Origin: Leeuwenhoekiella polynyae
Lineage (GTDB): Bacteria > Bacteroidota > Bacteroidia > Flavobacteriales > Flavobacteriaceae
DNA length: 64,000 nt
NCBI RefSeq assembly: GCF_042683665.1
Contig: NZ_JBHUOO010000048.1
Direction: 5' to 3' (one strand)
In this document: one piece after another, positions 25,928-34,709 of the stretch
Position numbering within the stretch: position 1 is the stretch's first letter
How the letters are laid out: each line of letters starts with the position of its first letter
Made by a program: the position numbers and the translations under genes
The notes under the pieces: generated by a model
What the model was told of the DNA's origin: nothing
What the model saw: only the letters and a program-made list of their open reading frames with translations
Database searches by the model: none

Positions 25928-26794
25928 ATGAAAGCTTCAGATTATCAAATTACACAACCTATTCAGTTAAAAGACCAGGAAACCCATCAGGATTTCGGTA
26001 AGAAAAAAGAACTTGAAAAAGAGCTGGATTCGGTTAGTAAAAAGATTGCAGAAATTCAAAACGCCATGTATGCGCAAGGTAAATATGCCGCGTTGATCTG
26101 TATTCAAGGCATGGATACTGCCGGGAAGGATAGTTTGATTCGGGAGGTTTTTAAAAACTTCAACGCTCGCGGTGTTGTTGTTCATAGTTTTAAAGTTCCT
26201 ACAAGTTTAGAGTTGGGCCACGATTATTTATGGCGTCATTATATTGCATTACCAGCTCGGGGCAAGTTTGGTATTTTTAACCGTACCCATTATGAGAACG
26301 TCTTGGTGACACGGGTACATCCGGAATATGTTTTGAACGAAAACATTCCGGGAATTGATAGTGTTTCAGATATTGATGAAGCATTCTGGGAAAAGCGTTT
26401 TGAGCAGATCAATAATTTTGAAAAGCACATTGCTGAAAACGGGACCATCATCTTTAAATTCTTCTTGCATCTCTCTAAAGAAGAGCAAAAGAACAGGTTA
26501 CTACGTCGTCTCAATAAACCCAATAAAAACTGGAAGTTTTCTGCAGCAGATTTAAAAGAACGCGAACTCTGGGATGAATATCAGAAATGCTATGAAGATG
26601 CCATTAATAAAACTTCAAAATTTCACGCCCCGTGGTATATTATCCCTGCAGATGATAAGCCTACTGCGCGTTTGATTTTAGCTAATATATTACTCGAAAA
26701 ACTTTCGGAATATAAAGATATTATAGAGCCGGAGCTAGATGCGAAAACAAAGCATAACCTTGATGCGTACCGCAAGCAACTGGGAACGGAATAA
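25928..26794 (+). CDS. ppk2: Polyphosphate kinase 2 family phosphotransferase
   Basis: A 288-residue cytoplasmic enzyme that moves phosphate between polyphosphate and nucleotides. Walker A is GMDTAGKDSLIREVF near residue 62. The lid and Walker B region is FGIFNRTHYENVLVTRVHPE near residue 117. The DLKERELWDEYQKCYEDAIN and APWYIIPADDK stretches are conserved in PPK2. Length and the N-terminal extension fit the polyphosphate:AMP/ADP phosphotransferase subgroup (TIGR03709 type). Direction and nucleotide preference are not certain. It lies 55 bases after the regulator gene and ends at a strong terminator. Confidence 0.9.
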   Translation: MKASDYQITQPIQLKDQETHQDFGKKKELEKELDSVSKKIAEIQNAMYAQGKYAALICIQGMDTAGKDSLIREVFKNFNARGVVVHSFKVPTSLELGHDYLWRHYIALPARGKFGIFNRTHYENVLVTRVHPEYVLNENIPGIDSVSDIDEAFWEKRFEQINNFEKHIAENGTIIFKFFLHLSKEEQKNRLLRRLNKPNKNWKFSAADLKERELWDEYQKCYEDAINKTSKFHAPWYIIPADDKPTARLILANILLEKLSEYKDIIEPELDAKTKHNLDAYRKQLGTE

Positions 26795-26813
26795 ATAAGT
26801 TCAGCTTTAACAT

Positions 26814-26843
26814 AAAATCGCTTCAATTGAGGCGATTTTTTTG
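26814..26843 (+). terminator. Intrinsic terminator after ppk2
   Basis: AAATCGCTTC pairs with GAGGCGATTT (one G-T pair) around an AATT loop, followed by seven T. It closes the ABC-mscS-regulator-ppk2 run. Confidence 0.88.
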
Positions 26844-26909
26844 TTTAATGAAACCATATACCGTAAGAGAATCTTAATTTTAAAGTTCATCTAAAAAACA
26901 CAACAAATT

Positions 26910-28325
26910 TTGAAAAGAATTTATCTACTCCTCGTAGCCTTATTAAGTCTGAACTTCCTTTCTGCACAGACTGTAAAAGACTCGGTACAACTGCGTAATT
27001 TTTATGATTTATCACTTTTAGACGGTCAGAGTTATGAGTGGCTTGATGCTTTGTCTAATGAAATTGGACCACGCCTAAGCGGTAGCACCGGAGCAGAAAA
27101 AGCTGTACAATGGGCTAAAGAAGAATTAGAGGGCATAGGCCTTGATAAAGTATGGTTGCAGCCTGTAATGGTTCCCAAATGGGAGCGTGGTGCTCCTGAA
27201 AAAGCTTTTATTGAAGGAGTAGACACCAAAGTAGATGTGCCGGTTTGCGCATTGGGAGGTTCTATTGCAACTAAACCTTCTGGCATTACTGCAGAAGTAA
27301 TCGAAGTACAAGGACTGGATGATCTGGCTAAATACGGTGAAGATCGAATTAAAGGTAAAATTGTTTTTTACAACCGCCCCATGCAGGCAGACCTTATTCA
27401 GACGTTTAATGCCTATGGTGGTTGCGTGGATCAGCGTTATTCTGGAGCTAAAGAAGCAGCAAAATATGGAGCGGTAGGCGTGATCGTGCGATCTATGAAT
27501 TTAAGAATGGATGACCTGCCACACACGGGTGCGATGTCTTATGGTGATTTGCCAAACGAGCAGCGAATCCCGGCAGCTGCTATCAGTACTAATGGTGCAG
27601 CGCTTTTAAGTAAAATGCTTAAAAAAGATGAGAAGACTCAGTTTTATTTAAAAATGAACTGTAAAAACTATGAAGAAGATGTGCCTTCTTTTAATGTGAT
27701 TGGCGAGATCACGGGCAGTGAGAAACCTAATGAATTTATGGTTGTAGGTGGTCATTTAGATTCATGGGATTTGGGAGACGGAAGCCATGACGATGGAGCA
27801 GGTGTTGTACAAAGTATGGAGGTTTTAAGGTTGATGAAAGCAGCTAACTATAAGCCAAAACACAGTATTCGTGTGGTGCTTTTTATGAATGAAGAGAACG
27901 GTCTGCGCGGCGGTACTGAATATGCTAAGGTAGCTAAAGAAGAAGGGGAGAAGCACGTTTTTGCTTTAGAAAGTGATGCCGGTGGTTTTACACCTAGAGG
28001 TTTTTCTTTTGATGCAGACGCGGCAAACTTTGCTCAGGTACAAAGCTGGATTCCATTATTCAAACCCTATTTGATCCACTTTTTTGAATTAGGAGGTAGC
28101 GGTGCAGATGTTGGTCCATTAAAAGAAGAAGGTACAGTTCTTGCAGGATTACGACCTGATTCTCAGCGTTATTTTGATCATCATCATGCGAGTAATGATA
28201 CTTTTGATGCGGTAAATAAAAGAGAATTAGAATTAGGCGCTGCAACAATGACTAGCCTGGTTTACTTATTTGATACTTATGGAGTGAAACCCGCAATACC
28301 AAACCGACAACCGCTTAAGAAATAA
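26910..28325 (+). CDS. Exported M28 family metallopeptidase
   Basis: A 471-residue zinc aminopeptidase or carboxypeptidase Q-like enzyme, exported by the signal peptide KRIYLLLVALLSLNFLSAQ. A PA domain lies around residues 120-240, inserted before the catalytic part. Metal-binding residues are visible: His and Asp in VVGGHLDSWDLGDGSHDDGA, Glu-Glu in FMNEENGLRG, Asp in ALESDAGGF, and His in DHHHASNDTFD. The start codon is TTG; no in-frame ATG precedes the signal peptide. It probably degrades peptides in the periplasm or outside the cell. It is a single-gene unit with terminators on both sides. Confidence 0.9.
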   Translation: MKRIYLLLVALLSLNFLSAQTVKDSVQLRNFYDLSLLDGQSYEWLDALSNEIGPRLSGSTGAEKAVQWAKEELEGIGLDKVWLQPVMVPKWERGAPEKAFIEGVDTKVDVPVCALGGSIATKPSGITAEVIEVQGLDDLAKYGEDRIKGKIVFYNRPMQADLIQTFNAYGGCVDQRYSGAKEAAKYGAVGVIVRSMNLRMDDLPHTGAMSYGDLPNEQRIPAAAISTNGAALLSKMLKKDEKTQFYLKMNCKNYEEDVPSFNVIGEITGSEKPNEFMVVGGHLDSWDLGDGSHDDGAGVVQSMEVLRLMKAANYKPKHSIRVVLFMNEENGLRGGTEYAKVAKEEGEKHVFALESDAGGFTPRGFSFDADAANFAQVQSWIPLFKPYLIHFFELGGSGADVGPLKEEGTVLAGLRPDSQRYFDHHHASNDTFDAVNKRELELGAATMTSLVYLFDTYGVKPAIPNRQPLKK

Positions 28326-28351
28326 GTTTTGCTGTTAAACTTCTACTAAGT

Positions 28352-28385
28352 AAAGACCTCTTTATCACGAGGTCTTTTATTTTTG
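28352..28385 (+). terminator. Intrinsic terminator after the M28 peptidase gene
   Basis: A perfect 9-bp stem AAAGACCTC / GAGGTCTTT with an 8-base loop is followed by a T-rich tail. Confidence 0.85.
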
Positions 28386-28412
28386 ATAGAAATCAGAACT
28401 AACAACCAAACT

Positions 28413-29942
28413 ATGGCAATTTTAGGCGCACTCATAAAAGGTATTATAGATATATCAGATAAAGTAATCCCTGAATCTAATCCTTTAGAAGAGCAAGAAG
28501 AAGTACTTAAAAAATTGCTTGAAAAAGCTAAGAATACGCAGTTTGGTCAGTTTTATGGTTTTGATGCTATTTTAAAGTCTGAGAATGTAGCAAAAACATT
28601 TGCAGAGGAAGTTCCGTTTTTCGATTACAACAGTCTTAATGAAGAGTGGTGGTCTAAATTACACGATGGCGAGGTAGATGTAACGTGGCCCGGAACGCCA
28701 GATTATTTTGCGTTAAGTAGCGGTACCACGGGCAAGAGCAGTAAACGTATTCCTGTAACAGACGAGATGGTTGATGCCATTCGTACAGCCGGTATTAAAC
28801 AAGTAGGGGCATTGGCTCATTTTGATCTGGAGTCTGATTTCTTTGAAAAAGAAATTATGATGCTGGGGAGTTCTACAGATCTCGCAAAGCGAAATGGTCA
28901 CGAGGAAGGTGAAATAAGTGGGATAAGCGCTAGTAATATTCCGTTTTGGTTTAGAGGGTATTACAAGCCGGGTGAAGATATCGCGAAGATCGAAGATTGG
29001 GATGAACGCGTGCAACATATTGCTGAGAAAGCTGAAGAATGGGATATTGGTGCTTTAAGCGGAATTCCGAGCTGGATCGAGCTGATGCTAGAGAAAGTCA
29101 TTGAGCACCATGATCTTAAGAATATTCATGAGATTTGGCCTAATCTTCAGGTGTATACTTCAGGAGGGGTGGCGTTTCAGCCTTATGAAAAAAGCTTTAA
29201 TGCTTTACTAGGAAAACCAATTACTGTAATTGATACCTATCTGGCTTCAGAAGGTTTCATTGCATTTCAGGCTAGACCTGAAACCCAGTCTATGAAACTG
29301 GTTACCGATAACGGAATCTATTTTGAATTTGTACCGATGAATCCTGACTATATTAATGAGGATGGCTCAATCGTACAAGATGCGCCGGTGGTTAGTTTGG
29401 CTGACGTAGAAGAAGATCAAGACTATATTTTGATCATTTCAACGGTTTCAGGATCGTGGAGGTATTTAATAGGTGATACGATTGCCTTTACAGATAAAGC
29501 TAGAGCAGAAATAAAAATTACGGGTAGAACTAAGTTTTTCCTGAACACCGTGGGTTCTCAACTCTCGGTAAATAAAATGGAAGCCGCTGTACAGGAGTTG
29601 GAAGAAAAGTTTGATATCAAAATACCTGAGTTTACTATTGCTGCAAAGCGTAATCCGGAAGACGATGAGTTTTATCACTATTGGTATTTAGGGACCGAAA
29701 CTTCAGTTTCTAATGAAGAGCTGGCTGACGCCTTAGATAAAAGCTTACAAGATGCCAATAAAAATTATGCGGTAGCTCGTAGTAAAGCGCTTAAAGGTGT
29801 TTTTGTAAACACCGTAAATCCTGATGTTTTTTACGAATGGAGTGGCGCCAATAAGAAAAAAGGCGGACAAGTAAAAATGGAAAAAGTAATGAACGAAGAG
29901 AAGTTTGCCGAGTGGGAGGCATTTGTAAAAGAGCAGGCTTAA
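28413..29942 (+). CDS. GH3 auxin-responsive family acyl-adenylate enzyme
   Basis: A 509-residue member of the GH3 superfamily, related to the plant acyl-acid amido synthetases of the ANL adenylating group. The start is the ATG at 28413; an in-frame TTG ten codons earlier lies in the upstream terminator tail. The ATP-binding P-loop is FALSSGTTGKSSKRIPVTDE near residue 105. The middle part has LQVYTSGGVAFQPYEKSF and VIDTYLASEGFIAFQ, and YLIGDTIAFTDKARAEIKITGR corresponds to the hinge region. The bacterial members common in Bacteroidota have no established substrate. It converges with and overlaps by 4 bases the HExxH protein gene. Confidence 0.85.
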   Translation: MAILGALIKGIIDISDKVIPESNPLEEQEEVLKKLLEKAKNTQFGQFYGFDAILKSENVAKTFAEEVPFFDYNSLNEEWWSKLHDGEVDVTWPGTPDYFALSSGTTGKSSKRIPVTDEMVDAIRTAGIKQVGALAHFDLESDFFEKEIMMLGSSTDLAKRNGHEEGEISGISASNIPFWFRGYYKPGEDIAKIEDWDERVQHIAEKAEEWDIGALSGIPSWIELMLEKVIEHHDLKNIHEIWPNLQVYTSGGVAFQPYEKSFNALLGKPITVIDTYLASEGFIAFQARPETQSMKLVTDNGIYFEFVPMNPDYINEDGSIVQDAPVVSLADVEEDQDYILIISTVSGSWRYLIGDTIAFTDKARAEIKITGRTKFFLNTVGSQLSVNKMEAAVQELEEKFDIKIPEFTIAAKRNPEDDEFYHYWYLGTETSVSNEELADALDKSLQDANKNYAVARSKALKGVFVNTVNPDVFYEWSGANKKKGGQVKMEKVMNEEKFAEWEAFVKEQA

Positions 29943-30544
29943 TTTTCTAGCTCTTCTTCGGGTATTTTATTTTCATTAATAAGTATCATAATCTCTTCTG
30001 GAGATAGGTAAAGCCTTTTTATTCTGGCTTTATAGATTTCTGATATGTGTGCATGATTCAGAATAAAATCTTTAGTCTTTAAAATATATTCTCCCATTCC
30101 GTGGGCTACAGCAAAGGTATCTGCAGCACGTTCTGCTTCTCGAATAAATTTTGGGAAATACAGGTATTTTAATCCAAACCAGATCAAGCCTAAGCTGCTG
30201 CGATCCCGGTAATCCATAATGTGACCCAGTTCATGACCAATCCATCCAATTAGTACGTCAGAAGGAATATCGGTAATTTTAAATGCTTCATCTTCAATCT
30301 TTACCTTTTTGCTTATAAAGATCACATAATCACGCTTTTTTCTAGGTCTTAAAAGTGATTTAAAAACAGGCTGAGCCTGCATAGTAGATTTCTTAATATC
30401 ATTTTTGAACTTTAAAGAGATATTAGTATCAGCCAACTGGGGGTAGTGCGAAAGTGCAATTCTGGCTTCTTTTTCTATGCTTAGAGGGATGTCTTTATGT
30501 TCCAGATTTTCGATGTACTTCATAAGAAAGGTAAAGTTAGGCAT
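29939..30544 (-). CDS. HExxH-containing putative metallopeptidase
   Basis: A 201-residue protein with the zinc-protease motif in IGHELGHIMDYRDRS near residue 105, followed by REAERAADTFAVAHG, where a Glu-rich helix could give the third ligand (EAERAAD, as in gluzincins). No signal peptide or clear membrane segment is seen, although FGLKYLYFPKFI is mildly hydrophobic. I do not recognise the family. It may be M48-like in pattern. MPNF at 30544 or MKYI at 30523 could be the start. It is a single gene between the convergent GH3 gene and a divergent MATE gene. Confidence 0.6.
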   Translation of the reverse strand: MPNFTFLMKYIENLEHKDIPLSIEKEARIALSHYPQLADTNISLKFKNDIKKSTMQAQPVFKSLLRPRKKRDYVIFISKKVKIEDEAFKITDIPSDVLIGWIGHELGHIMDYRDRSSLGLIWFGLKYLYFPKFIREAERAADTFAVAHGMGEYILKTKDFILNHAHISEIYKARIKRLYLSPEEIMILINENKIPEEELEN

Positions 30545-30638
30545 CGCTCTAAAAATTCGCTGTTAATGCCATTGTAAATTCAAAATTCTTAACGAGCAAT
30601 GCTTCCTTTAAAATCAGAAGAGTCTTAATCTTTAGTAT

Positions 30639-30646
30639 TACTTTTG
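30639..30646 (+). promoter_or_regulatory. -7 promoter element TACTTTTG for the MATE gene
   Basis: An exact TAnnTTTG match 21 bases before the TTG start at 30668. No good TTTG at the -33 position. Confidence 0.5.
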
Positions 30647-30667
30647 CAGTCCTAAAAAAATGCTGTT

Positions 30668-32041
30668 TTGTTAGCTGATTATACTAAAGAATTCCGTCAA
30701 AATTTGAAGATCGCCTATCCGGTAATGCTGGGCCAACTGGGGCATATTCTGGTTGCGCTTGCAGATAACCTGATGGTTGGGCGATTGGGTCCTGCACAAC
30801 TTGCAGCTGTCTCACTGGGTAACAGTCTTATTTTTATTGCACTTTCTCTAGGGATTGGTTTTTCATTTGCAATTACGCCATTAGTCGCAGAAGCAGATGG
30901 TAAAGGAGATGTGCAAACCGGAAGGAATTATTTTCACCACGGTATCGTGATGTGTGCTTTAAACGGAATTTTACTTTTTGTTCTGTTACTTCTTGCTAAG
31001 CCTATCTTATATTACCTCGATCAGCCGGTTGAGGTTGTAGAACTTGCAATTCCGTATATGGATATTGTTGCATTTTCGTTGATTCCATTGATGGTTTTTC
31101 AGGCATTCAAACAGTTTGCTGACGGTTTGTCAAACACGCGCTATGCGATGTATGCAACATTGGTTTCTAATGTAGTGAATGTGTTTTTCAACTTTATTCT
31201 TATTTATGGTTTTTGGATTTTTCCAAGACTGGAATTAGTAGGTGCCGCTTACGGAACGCTCATTTCACGGTTTTTTATGCTGTGGATGCTCTATTATATT
31301 CTAAGCCGAAAAAATAAATTCAAGCCTTATTTTATCTGGACGCGTCGCAAAGCTTTTCAACTTCCTGTTTTTAAGAAGCTTTTTGATCTGGGATTTCCTA
31401 CCGCTATGCAAATGCTTTTTGAAGTTTCGTTATTTACTTCATGTATTTTTCTTTCAGGAATTTTAGGGACTAATGCTCAGGCAGCCAATCAAATTGCATT
31501 AAATCTCGCTGCAATGACTTTTATGATAGCTGTAGGGCTGGGTGTTACTGCGACCATTCGCGTGGGAAATCAAAAAGGCAAATCTGATTATAAAAATATG
31601 CGCCGCATTGCATTTTCACTCTTTTTACAGGTTTTTCTGATCGAGGCGGTATTTGCAATAGGCTTTATTTTGCTCAAAGATATTCTACCTACGTTCTACT
31701 TAGATAATATTGAGGTCATTGCGTTGGCAGCTCAATTGCTCATTGTTGCCGCCCTTTTTCAGCTTAGTGATGGTTTGCAAGTGGTTATTTTAGGTGCACT
31801 CCGTGGCTTGCAAGATGTTAATATCCCGACGGGAATTTGCTTTATTGCTTATTGGTTAGTAGGCTTTCCAGTAGCTTGGTATTTTGGTCAGGCAGATCAG
31901 ATGGGGAGTCAGGGAATTTGGTACGGTTTGTTAGCCGGGCTCAGTGCTTCGGCGGTGTTGTTATATATTCGTTTTAATTATTTAAGCCGAAAATTGATCC
32001 ATAAAAATTCTGTAGAATCTTCAATAGAAACAGAATTATGA
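30668..32041 (+). CDS. MATE family efflux pump
   Basis: A 457-residue inner-membrane transporter with about 12 helices arranged as two homologous halves. The family pattern is visible: YPVMLGQLGHILVALADNLM, VGRLGPAQLAAVSLGNSLIF, FAITPLVAEADGKGD in the first half, and FPTAMQMLFEVSLF, AANQIALNLAAMTFMIAVGL in the second. It exports drugs or cationic metabolites in exchange for sodium or protons. The start is TTG. The stop overlaps the pentapeptide-repeat gene by 4 bases. The substrate is not predictable. Confidence 0.92.
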   Translation: MLADYTKEFRQNLKIAYPVMLGQLGHILVALADNLMVGRLGPAQLAAVSLGNSLIFIALSLGIGFSFAITPLVAEADGKGDVQTGRNYFHHGIVMCALNGILLFVLLLLAKPILYYLDQPVEVVELAIPYMDIVAFSLIPLMVFQAFKQFADGLSNTRYAMYATLVSNVVNVFFNFILIYGFWIFPRLELVGAAYGTLISRFFMLWMLYYILSRKNKFKPYFIWTRRKAFQLPVFKKLFDLGFPTAMQMLFEVSLFTSCIFLSGILGTNAQAANQIALNLAAMTFMIAVGLGVTATIRVGNQKGKSDYKNMRRIAFSLFLQVFLIEAVFAIGFILLKDILPTFYLDNIEVIALAAQLLIVAALFQLSDGLQVVILGALRGLQDVNIPTGICFIAYWLVGFPVAWYFGQADQMGSQGIWYGLLAGLSASAVLLYIRFNYLSRKLIHKNSVESSIETEL

Positions 32042-32604
32042 ACGAGTTGCTAACTGATCAGGTTTATGAAGGGGTTGACTTTGTTATAAACCCAATTATT
32101 GCAGATTTTGAAGATTGCATCTTTAAGAGTTGTCTTTTTGCAAAAGCAGATCTATCTAAGTTGACTTTTACAAATTGCACCTTTGAAAATTGTGACTTGA
32201 GCGCTGTAAAATTGACGCAGACCGCTTTGCAAGAATGTGAGTTTATAGACTGTAAAATGCTGGGTATTGCTTTTGAAGCATGTTCAGATTTTCTGTTTCA
32301 GATCAATTGCCAGTCTTGTATTCTTAATTTCAGTAGTTTTTATAAGTTAGATTTGACTTTGTCTCAGTTTCATCAATGTCAGTTTAAGAAAACAGATTTT
32401 ACAGAGGCAAATCTGAGTACTGTATTTTTAAGCGAATGTGATCTTGCAGGTGCGACTTTTGAGAGTACAAATTTGCAAAAGACTGATTTTTCTTCGGCAT
32501 TAAACTACACCTTAAATCCCGATAAAAATAAGATTGCCGGTGCGGTTTTTAGTAAGGAAGGAATTGCAGGGTTGTTGTCCTCGTATAAAATAAAAATTGT
32601 CTGA
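32038..32604 (+). CDS. Pentapeptide-repeat protein
   Basis: A 188-residue cytoplasmic protein made mostly of A(D/N)Lxx-type pentapeptide repeats, such as FKSCLFAKADLSKLTFTNCT, FENCDLSAVKL and FTEANLSTVFLSECDLAGAT. These fold as a right-handed quadrilateral beta-helix. Function is not known; some relatives mimic DNA and protect gyrase, but nothing here shows that role. It overlaps the MATE gene by 4 bases, and two bases separate it from the DUF3820 gene, so the three are probably one operon. Confidence 0.85.
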   Translation: MNELLTDQVYEGVDFVINPIIADFEDCIFKSCLFAKADLSKLTFTNCTFENCDLSAVKLTQTALQECEFIDCKMLGIAFEACSDFLFQINCQSCILNFSSFYKLDLTLSQFHQCQFKKTDFTEANLSTVFLSECDLAGATFESTNLQKTDFSSALNYTLNPDKNKIAGAVFSKEGIAGLLSSYKIKIV

Positions 32605-32606
32605 TT

Positions 32607-32849
32607 TTGAATCCAGAAAGTCTTGTAGAGCTCGCGCATTATAAAATGCCTTTTGGTAAGTATAAAGACCGTTATCTGGTTGAGATCCCCGAATATTATT
32701 TTGGTTGGTTTAAGCAAAAAGGCTTCCCTGAAGGAAAACTGGGTTTTATGATGGAGCAAATGCACGAGATAAAAATCAATGGCTTAGAGGAACTTATCTT
32801 TAAGATCAGGCGTGAATACCCGGCTCCTAAACCCAAAAGAAAGTCTTAA
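32607..32849 (+). CDS. DUF3820 family small protein
   Basis: An 80-residue protein matching the DUF3820 pattern: MPFGKYKDRYLVEIPEYYFG followed by WFKQKGFPEGKLG. The fold of the family is small and alpha/beta. Annotations as a quorum-sensing-regulated virulence factor come from a distant relative and should not be carried over. The start is TTG at 32607, two bases after the previous stop. The C-terminus is basic (PKPKRKS). Confidence 0.78.
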   Translation: MNPESLVELAHYKMPFGKYKDRYLVEIPEYYFGWFKQKGFPEGKLGFMMEQMHEIKINGLEELIFKIRREYPAPKPKRKS

Positions 32850-32892
32850 AAATAATACCATTTTCAGCTTAAAAGGTTCGCCAATAAATCCC

Positions 32893-32900
32893 TACCTTTG
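32893..32900 (+). promoter_or_regulatory. -7 promoter element TACCTTTG for pyrG
   Basis: TACCTTTG followed by CA is a textbook flavobacterial -7 element and lies 57 bases before the pyrG ATG. A clear -33 TTTG was not found. Confidence 0.58.
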
Positions 32901-32957
32901 CATCCCGTAGACGCGCTCTTCATGTTAAAAAGAGCTTAAAAAATAATCAGGATACAG

Positions 32958-34598
32958 ATGGCAGATACTAAGTACATCTTCGTCACGGGCGGGGTTTCTT
33001 CTTCATTAGGTAAAGGTATAATCGCAGCTTCGCTGGCAAAATTGTTACAAGCACGCGGATACCGTGTAACCATTCAAAAATTAGACCCATACATAAATGT
33101 AGACCCGGGTACACTTAACCCTTATGAGCACGGAGAATGTTATGTTACCGATGATGGAGCAGAAACCGATTTGGATCTGGGGCATTACGAGCGTTTTTTA
33201 AATGTAAACACCTCTCAGGCAAATAACGTGACTACCGGTCGCATCTACCAAAGTGTTATAGAAAAAGAACGTCGCGGTGAGTTTTTGGGAAAAACCGTAC
33301 AGGTGGTTCCACATATTACAAACGAGATCAAAGAACGTATTAAACAGCTGGGTAAAACCGGTGATTATGATATTATTATTACTGAAATAGGAGGTACCGT
33401 AGGTGATATTGAATCTTTACCCTATATCGAATCGGTACGGCAATTGAAGTGGGAGTTAGGCGATGAGAATGCGCTGGTTATACACTTAACTTTGGTACCT
33501 TATCTTTCTGCTGCAGGTGAGTTAAAAACAAAGCCTACGCAGCACTCTGTAAAAACCTTGATGGAAAGCGGTATCAAAGCTGATATTCTGGTTTGTAGAA
33601 CAGAGCACGAGTTGAGCGATGATCTTCGTGAGAAGTTGGCTTTATTCTGTAACGTTCGTAAAGAAGCTGTGATACAATCTATAGATGCTTCTACTATTTA
33701 CGATGTCCCTAATCTGATGCTTGAAGAAGGTTTGGACACCATTACCCTTTCAAAATTAAATTTATCTGCAGAAACTGAACCCGTACTTACACGATGGAAT
33801 GAGTTTTTGCGCAGGCATAAAAATCCAAAGGCAGAAGTTACTATAGGCCTTATTGGAAAATATGTAGAGCTTCAGGACTCTTATAAATCTATTCTAGAAG
33901 CGTTTATTCATGCAGGTGCAGAGAATGAAGTAAAAGTTCGTGTAGAGCCTATACACTCTGAATTTATTTCTCAGGATATCATCACCAATAAAATTTCAAA
34001 ATTAGACGGTCTGCTGGTTGCTCCCGGTTTTGGAGAGCGAGGTATTGAAGGAAAGATCAAAGCTGTTCAATACGCCCGTGAGCATGAGATTCCGTTTTTA
34101 GGGATTTGCTTAGGAATGCAAATGGCTGTTATAGAATTTGCACGCAACGTAGCCGGACTTAAAGATGCAAATTCTACCGAGATGCAGGCAGATACTTCTG
34201 CTCCTGTTATCAGCCTTATGGAAGATCAAAAAGATCTTAAGAATATGGGAGGCACAATGCGTTTAGGAAGTTGGGCTTGTGATCTCAAACCCGGTAGTAT
34301 AGTGGCTGGTGTTTATGATTCTGAAACTATTTCTGAGCGTCACCGTCACCGTTATGAATTTAATGACAAGTACCGTGCAGAGTTAGAAAAAGCCGGACTT
34401 AAAATCACAGGTACAAACCCTAAAACCGGACTGGTAGAAATCGTGGAGATGGAAGGTCATCCCTGGTTTGTAGGTGTGCAATACCACCCAGAATATAAAA
34501 GTACAGTTGCGAATCCACATCCGTTATTTGTGGCTTACGTCCAGGCTGCAGTAAAATACAGCCAATCAAAAAGTTCCGCCAATGTGGCACATGACTAA
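32958..34598 (+). CDS. pyrG: CTP synthase
   Basis: A 546-residue enzyme (E. coli 545) that makes CTP from UTP, ATP and glutamine. The N-terminal synthetase domain has KYIFVTGGVSSSLGKGIIAA (P-loop) and the CTP/UTP site region EIGGTVGDIES. The C-terminal glutamine amidotransferase domain starts near residue 295 (TIGLIGKYVELQDSYKS). Its nucleophile Cys is in FLGICLGMQ near residue 382, and the His and Glu of the triad are in FVGVQYHPEYKS. It stands as its own unit upstream of yidC. Confidence 0.98.
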   Translation: MADTKYIFVTGGVSSSLGKGIIAASLAKLLQARGYRVTIQKLDPYINVDPGTLNPYEHGECYVTDDGAETDLDLGHYERFLNVNTSQANNVTTGRIYQSVIEKERRGEFLGKTVQVVPHITNEIKERIKQLGKTGDYDIIITEIGGTVGDIESLPYIESVRQLKWELGDENALVIHLTLVPYLSAAGELKTKPTQHSVKTLMESGIKADILVCRTEHELSDDLREKLALFCNVRKEAVIQSIDASTIYDVPNLMLEEGLDTITLSKLNLSAETEPVLTRWNEFLRRHKNPKAEVTIGLIGKYVELQDSYKSILEAFIHAGAENEVKVRVEPIHSEFISQDIITNKISKLDGLLVAPGFGERGIEGKIKAVQYAREHEIPFLGICLGMQMAVIEFARNVAGLKDANSTEMQADTSAPVISLMEDQKDLKNMGGTMRLGSWACDLKPGSIVAGVYDSETISERHRHRYEFNDKYRAELEKAGLKITGTNPKTGLVEIVEMEGHPWFVGVQYHPEYKSTVANPHPLFVAYVQAAVKYSQSKSSANVAHD

Positions 34599-34634
34599 TC
34601 TATGGGATTGTTATTGCTCTAGCCCACATATAAC

Positions 34635-34654
34635 TTTTTCGCCTAGGCGAAAAA
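34635..34654. repeat. Perfect 20-bp palindrome between pyrG and yidC
   Basis: TTTTTCGCCTAGGCGAAAAA is fully self-complementary with no loop. It lacks a T-tail on the + strand side, so it is not a standard terminator for pyrG, and may be an operator or a small repeat. Confidence 0.5.
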
Positions 34655-34709
34655 ACAGCACAAAAATCAGTTACAAATACAGTAATAAGGCAGTGATGCC
34701 TCAATAATT

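Noticed and set aside
32505..32765. Minus-strand frame of 86 codons over the pentapeptide and DUF3820 genes
   Set aside because: Antisense to two supported genes, with no domain or start signal.
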